NCBI GenBank assembly: GCA_965245735.1
Contig: CBDFAX010000030.1
Coordinates: 1-21,899, forward strand
Source: Abiotrophia sp965245735
GTDB lineage: Bacteria; Bacillota; Bacilli; Lactobacillales; Aerococcaceae
DNA: 21,899 nt
Direction of reading: 5' to 3'
Position numbers and translations under genes: made by a program. Each line of letters begins with the position of its first letter. The stretch's first letter is position 1. The notes beneath the pieces were generated by a model. The model saw only the letters and a list, made by a program, of their open reading frames with translations. It was not told where the DNA came from and did no database searches. Positions 21,046 to 21,899 of this stretch are shown piece after piece.

Positions 21046-21660
21046 ATGATGAAAAAATATCTTATTCTACTTGCTGGACCTCCAGCGACAGGTAAGAGTT
21101 ATTTAAGTCGCCTCATCTGCCACGAACTTCCTGAGACCTATACCGTCTCGCCAGATGAGTTGAAGGAGAATTTAGCAGATAATGTGGGATTCAACTCAAT
21201 TGAAGAGAAGATTGAATTGGAAAAAAAGGTCTGGACCTATTATTATCAAGCTCTTGACTTATATATGAAGATAGGGAAAAAATTTATCTTATCCGAATAC
21301 CCCTTCTCCTACAAGCAACAAAAAAGGCTAGGAGAATTATCTGCCACCTATCACTATGACGTTATTACTATTCGATTAATATGTGACTTTGAGACTCTAT
21401 GGGAGCGGAGGATTAATAGAGACTTATCGCCAGAACGCCATTTAAGCTATATCACTAGCTGCTATCACTATGGCGATAGATTGGAAGACAGAAGGCAAGC
21501 AGACCAGCTCATTACTAAGGAAGAGTTTGCTAAAATCATTGAGGATAGAGACTACAACCACTTTGAAATGGGTAAACTCTACGAAGTAGACGTCACAGAC
21601 TACTCTAAGGTCCATTATGAGCCTCTGTTAGAAGAACTGAGGAAGCTGAAAGAAGCGTAA
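21046..21660 (+). CDS. P-loop kinase of unknown substrate (AAA_33/zeta-like fold)
   Basis: 204 residues. Walker A GPPATGKS at 11-18, an early acidic SPDELKE (Asp38) where related kinases bind the acceptor, and an Arg-rich lid segment ERRINRDLSPERH. The fold resembles small-molecule kinases and zeta-toxin-like phosphotransferases. No antitoxin gene is next to it, so a metabolic role is more likely. In this operon it could phosphorylate a PTS-imported sugar phosphate to the bisphosphate cut by the aldolase. Start uncertain among ATG 21040, 21046 and 21049; 21046 has the best spacing from TAGGG. It is the last gene of the operon. Confidence 0.75.
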   Translation: MMKKYLILLAGPPATGKSYLSRLICHELPETYTVSPDELKENLADNVGFNSIEEKIELEKKVWTYYYQALDLYMKIGKKFILSEYPFSYKQQKRLGELSATYHYDVITIRLICDFETLWERRINRDLSPERHLSYITSCYHYGDRLEDRRQADQLITKEEFAKIIEDRDYNHFEMGKLYEVDVTDYSKVHYEPLLEELRKLKEA

Positions 21661-21666
21661 CAAAAA

Positions 21667-21698
21667 AACCCGACACGCAAAGGAAAGCGTGTCGGGTT
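21667..21698 (-). terminator. Strong hairpin after the PTS operon, best T-tract on the minus strand
   Basis: Perfect 12-bp stem AACCCGACACGC/GCGTGTCGGGTT with an 8-nt loop. Seven A residues precede it on the plus strand, so on the minus strand it is a canonical terminator blocking transcription from the insertion element side. On the plus strand the tail ATTGTATT is poor, but the stem still probably ends the kinase transcript. Confidence 0.75.
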
Positions 21699-21765
21699 AT
21701 TGTATTACGAAAACCACCAGCAATGCTGGTGGTTCAGGAGAGCTTACAGCGGGGTAAGCAAAAAG

Positions 21766-21825
21766 ACCTCCCAAGTGGTAAACTTAGTGTAGGTTTCCCG
21801 ACCACACAAAAAGAACCAGGGAGGT
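21766..21825 (+). promoter_or_regulatory. Leader structure hiding the transposase ribosome site
   Basis: ACCTCCC (21766-21772) can pair with GGGAGGT (21819-21825), the ribosome binding site of the transposase. Inside, GTGGT (21775-21779) pairs with ACCAC (21801-21805) and AAAC with GTTT (21780-21783/21793-21796). This agrees with the known translational repression of IS200 tnpA by its 5' leader. Confidence 0.65.
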
Positions 21826-21831
21826 ATCCTT

Positions 21832-21899
21832 ATGAAAAAGGACAATGATAGTTTAGCACACACAAGTTGGAATTGTAAGTACCATATCGTGTTCGCGCC
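21832..21899 (+). CDS. tnpA: IS200-type transposase TnpA, 5' end only
   Basis: The first 22 codons are visible: MKKDNDSLAHTSWNCKYHIV, then FA. SLAHTxWxCKYHIVF is the standard start of Y1 transposases of the IS200 group, which cut and join single-stranded DNA with a catalytic tyrosine. Ribosome site GGGAGGT precedes the ATG. The frame is open to the window end, so integrity of the gene is unknown. Confidence 0.85.
   Translation, partial: MKKDNDSLAHTSWNCKYHIVFA

Larger units (their letters stand above)
21703..21899 (+). mobile_element. Left part of an IS200-type element (cut by window end)
   Basis: A subterminal hairpin AACCACCAGC-AAT-GCTGGTGGTT (21712-21734), a structured leader and the start of a Y1-type transposase gene are the order found at the left end of IS200/IS605 elements. 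The exact end is not fixed; TTAC at 21705-21708 just before the hairpin is a possible insertion tetranucleotide. The right end lies outside the window. Confidence 0.8.

Noticed and set aside
21040..21660. Zeta-type toxin of a toxin-antitoxin system
   Set aside because: No small antitoxin gene adjoins it, and it is the last gene of a metabolic operon, so a metabolite kinase is the simpler reading.

Overview
The window reads as a low-to-moderate GC Gram-positive chromosome of the order Lactobacillales. Grounds are strong AGGAGG ribosome binding sites, TTGACA/TATAAT-type promoters, mostly CCA-less tRNA genes in a long array, a BglG/PRD-type PTS regulator, and an ABC exporter pair next to a relP-type alarmone synthetase with a two-component system, an arrangement known from Streptococcus mutans. 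The family Aerococcaceae is a guess. Base composition is mosaic: relP/RR/HK, galM and the alcohol dehydrogenase are GC-rich with many CTG and GGC codons, the nfr genes have the restricted codon set of highly expressed genes, and the SAP-domain gene and PTS operon are AT-richer.

Layout. 1-917: ten tRNA genes (Ser-fMet-Gly-Ile-Ser-Glu-Ser-fMet-Asp-Gly) closed by a terminator; the Ser-fMet pair is duplicated. 935-4711: promoter, two overlapping genes for a heterodimeric ABC exporter, terminator. 4728-5376: a gene-free stretch filled by two families of 82-bp tandem hairpin repeats. 5439-8116: extended -10 promoter and a tightly packed relP-type small alarmone synthetase, OmpR-type response regulator and histidine kinase. 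8200-8940: a SAP/DUF6434-type protein and a terminator whose loop appears to carry a 50-bp insertion-sequence remnant with a TCA target duplication. 9092-12038: apbE and two flavin reductase genes; the second encodes an FMN reductase plus PAS-like domain plus a Gly/His-rich tail with two copies of an ApbE-type flavinylation motif. 12054-12917 (minus strand): AraC-type regulator. 13081-15485: galM and an iron-type alcohol dehydrogenase behind a promoter with a likely cre site. 15508-15684: second cluster of the 82-bp repeat. 16055-21660: a PTS operon (regulator with fused EIIB-like and EIIA domains, IIB, UlaA-type IIC, TPR-like protein, class II aldolase, P-loop kinase). 21703-21899: left part of an IS200-type element, cut by the window end.

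How the genes may work together. ApbE probably loads FMN covalently onto the tail of the second flavin reductase, making a cytosolic flavin-wired NAD(P)H oxidoreductase pair. The PTS operon looks like uptake of an unknown sugar or sugar acid as a phosphate, a second phosphorylation by the P-loop kinase and cleavage by the aldolase; the regulator-fused EIIA may also be the transport EIIA. The exporter and relP modules resemble the rcrPQ/relPRS region of streptococci, without a neighbouring rcrR.

The observations I would check first are the tandem flavinylation tags at 11899-11985, the 82-bp hairpin repeats at three places, the nested element in the terminator at 8848-8940, and the six-gene PTS/kinase/aldolase operon. 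All calls come from reading the sequence by eye; no database search was possible.
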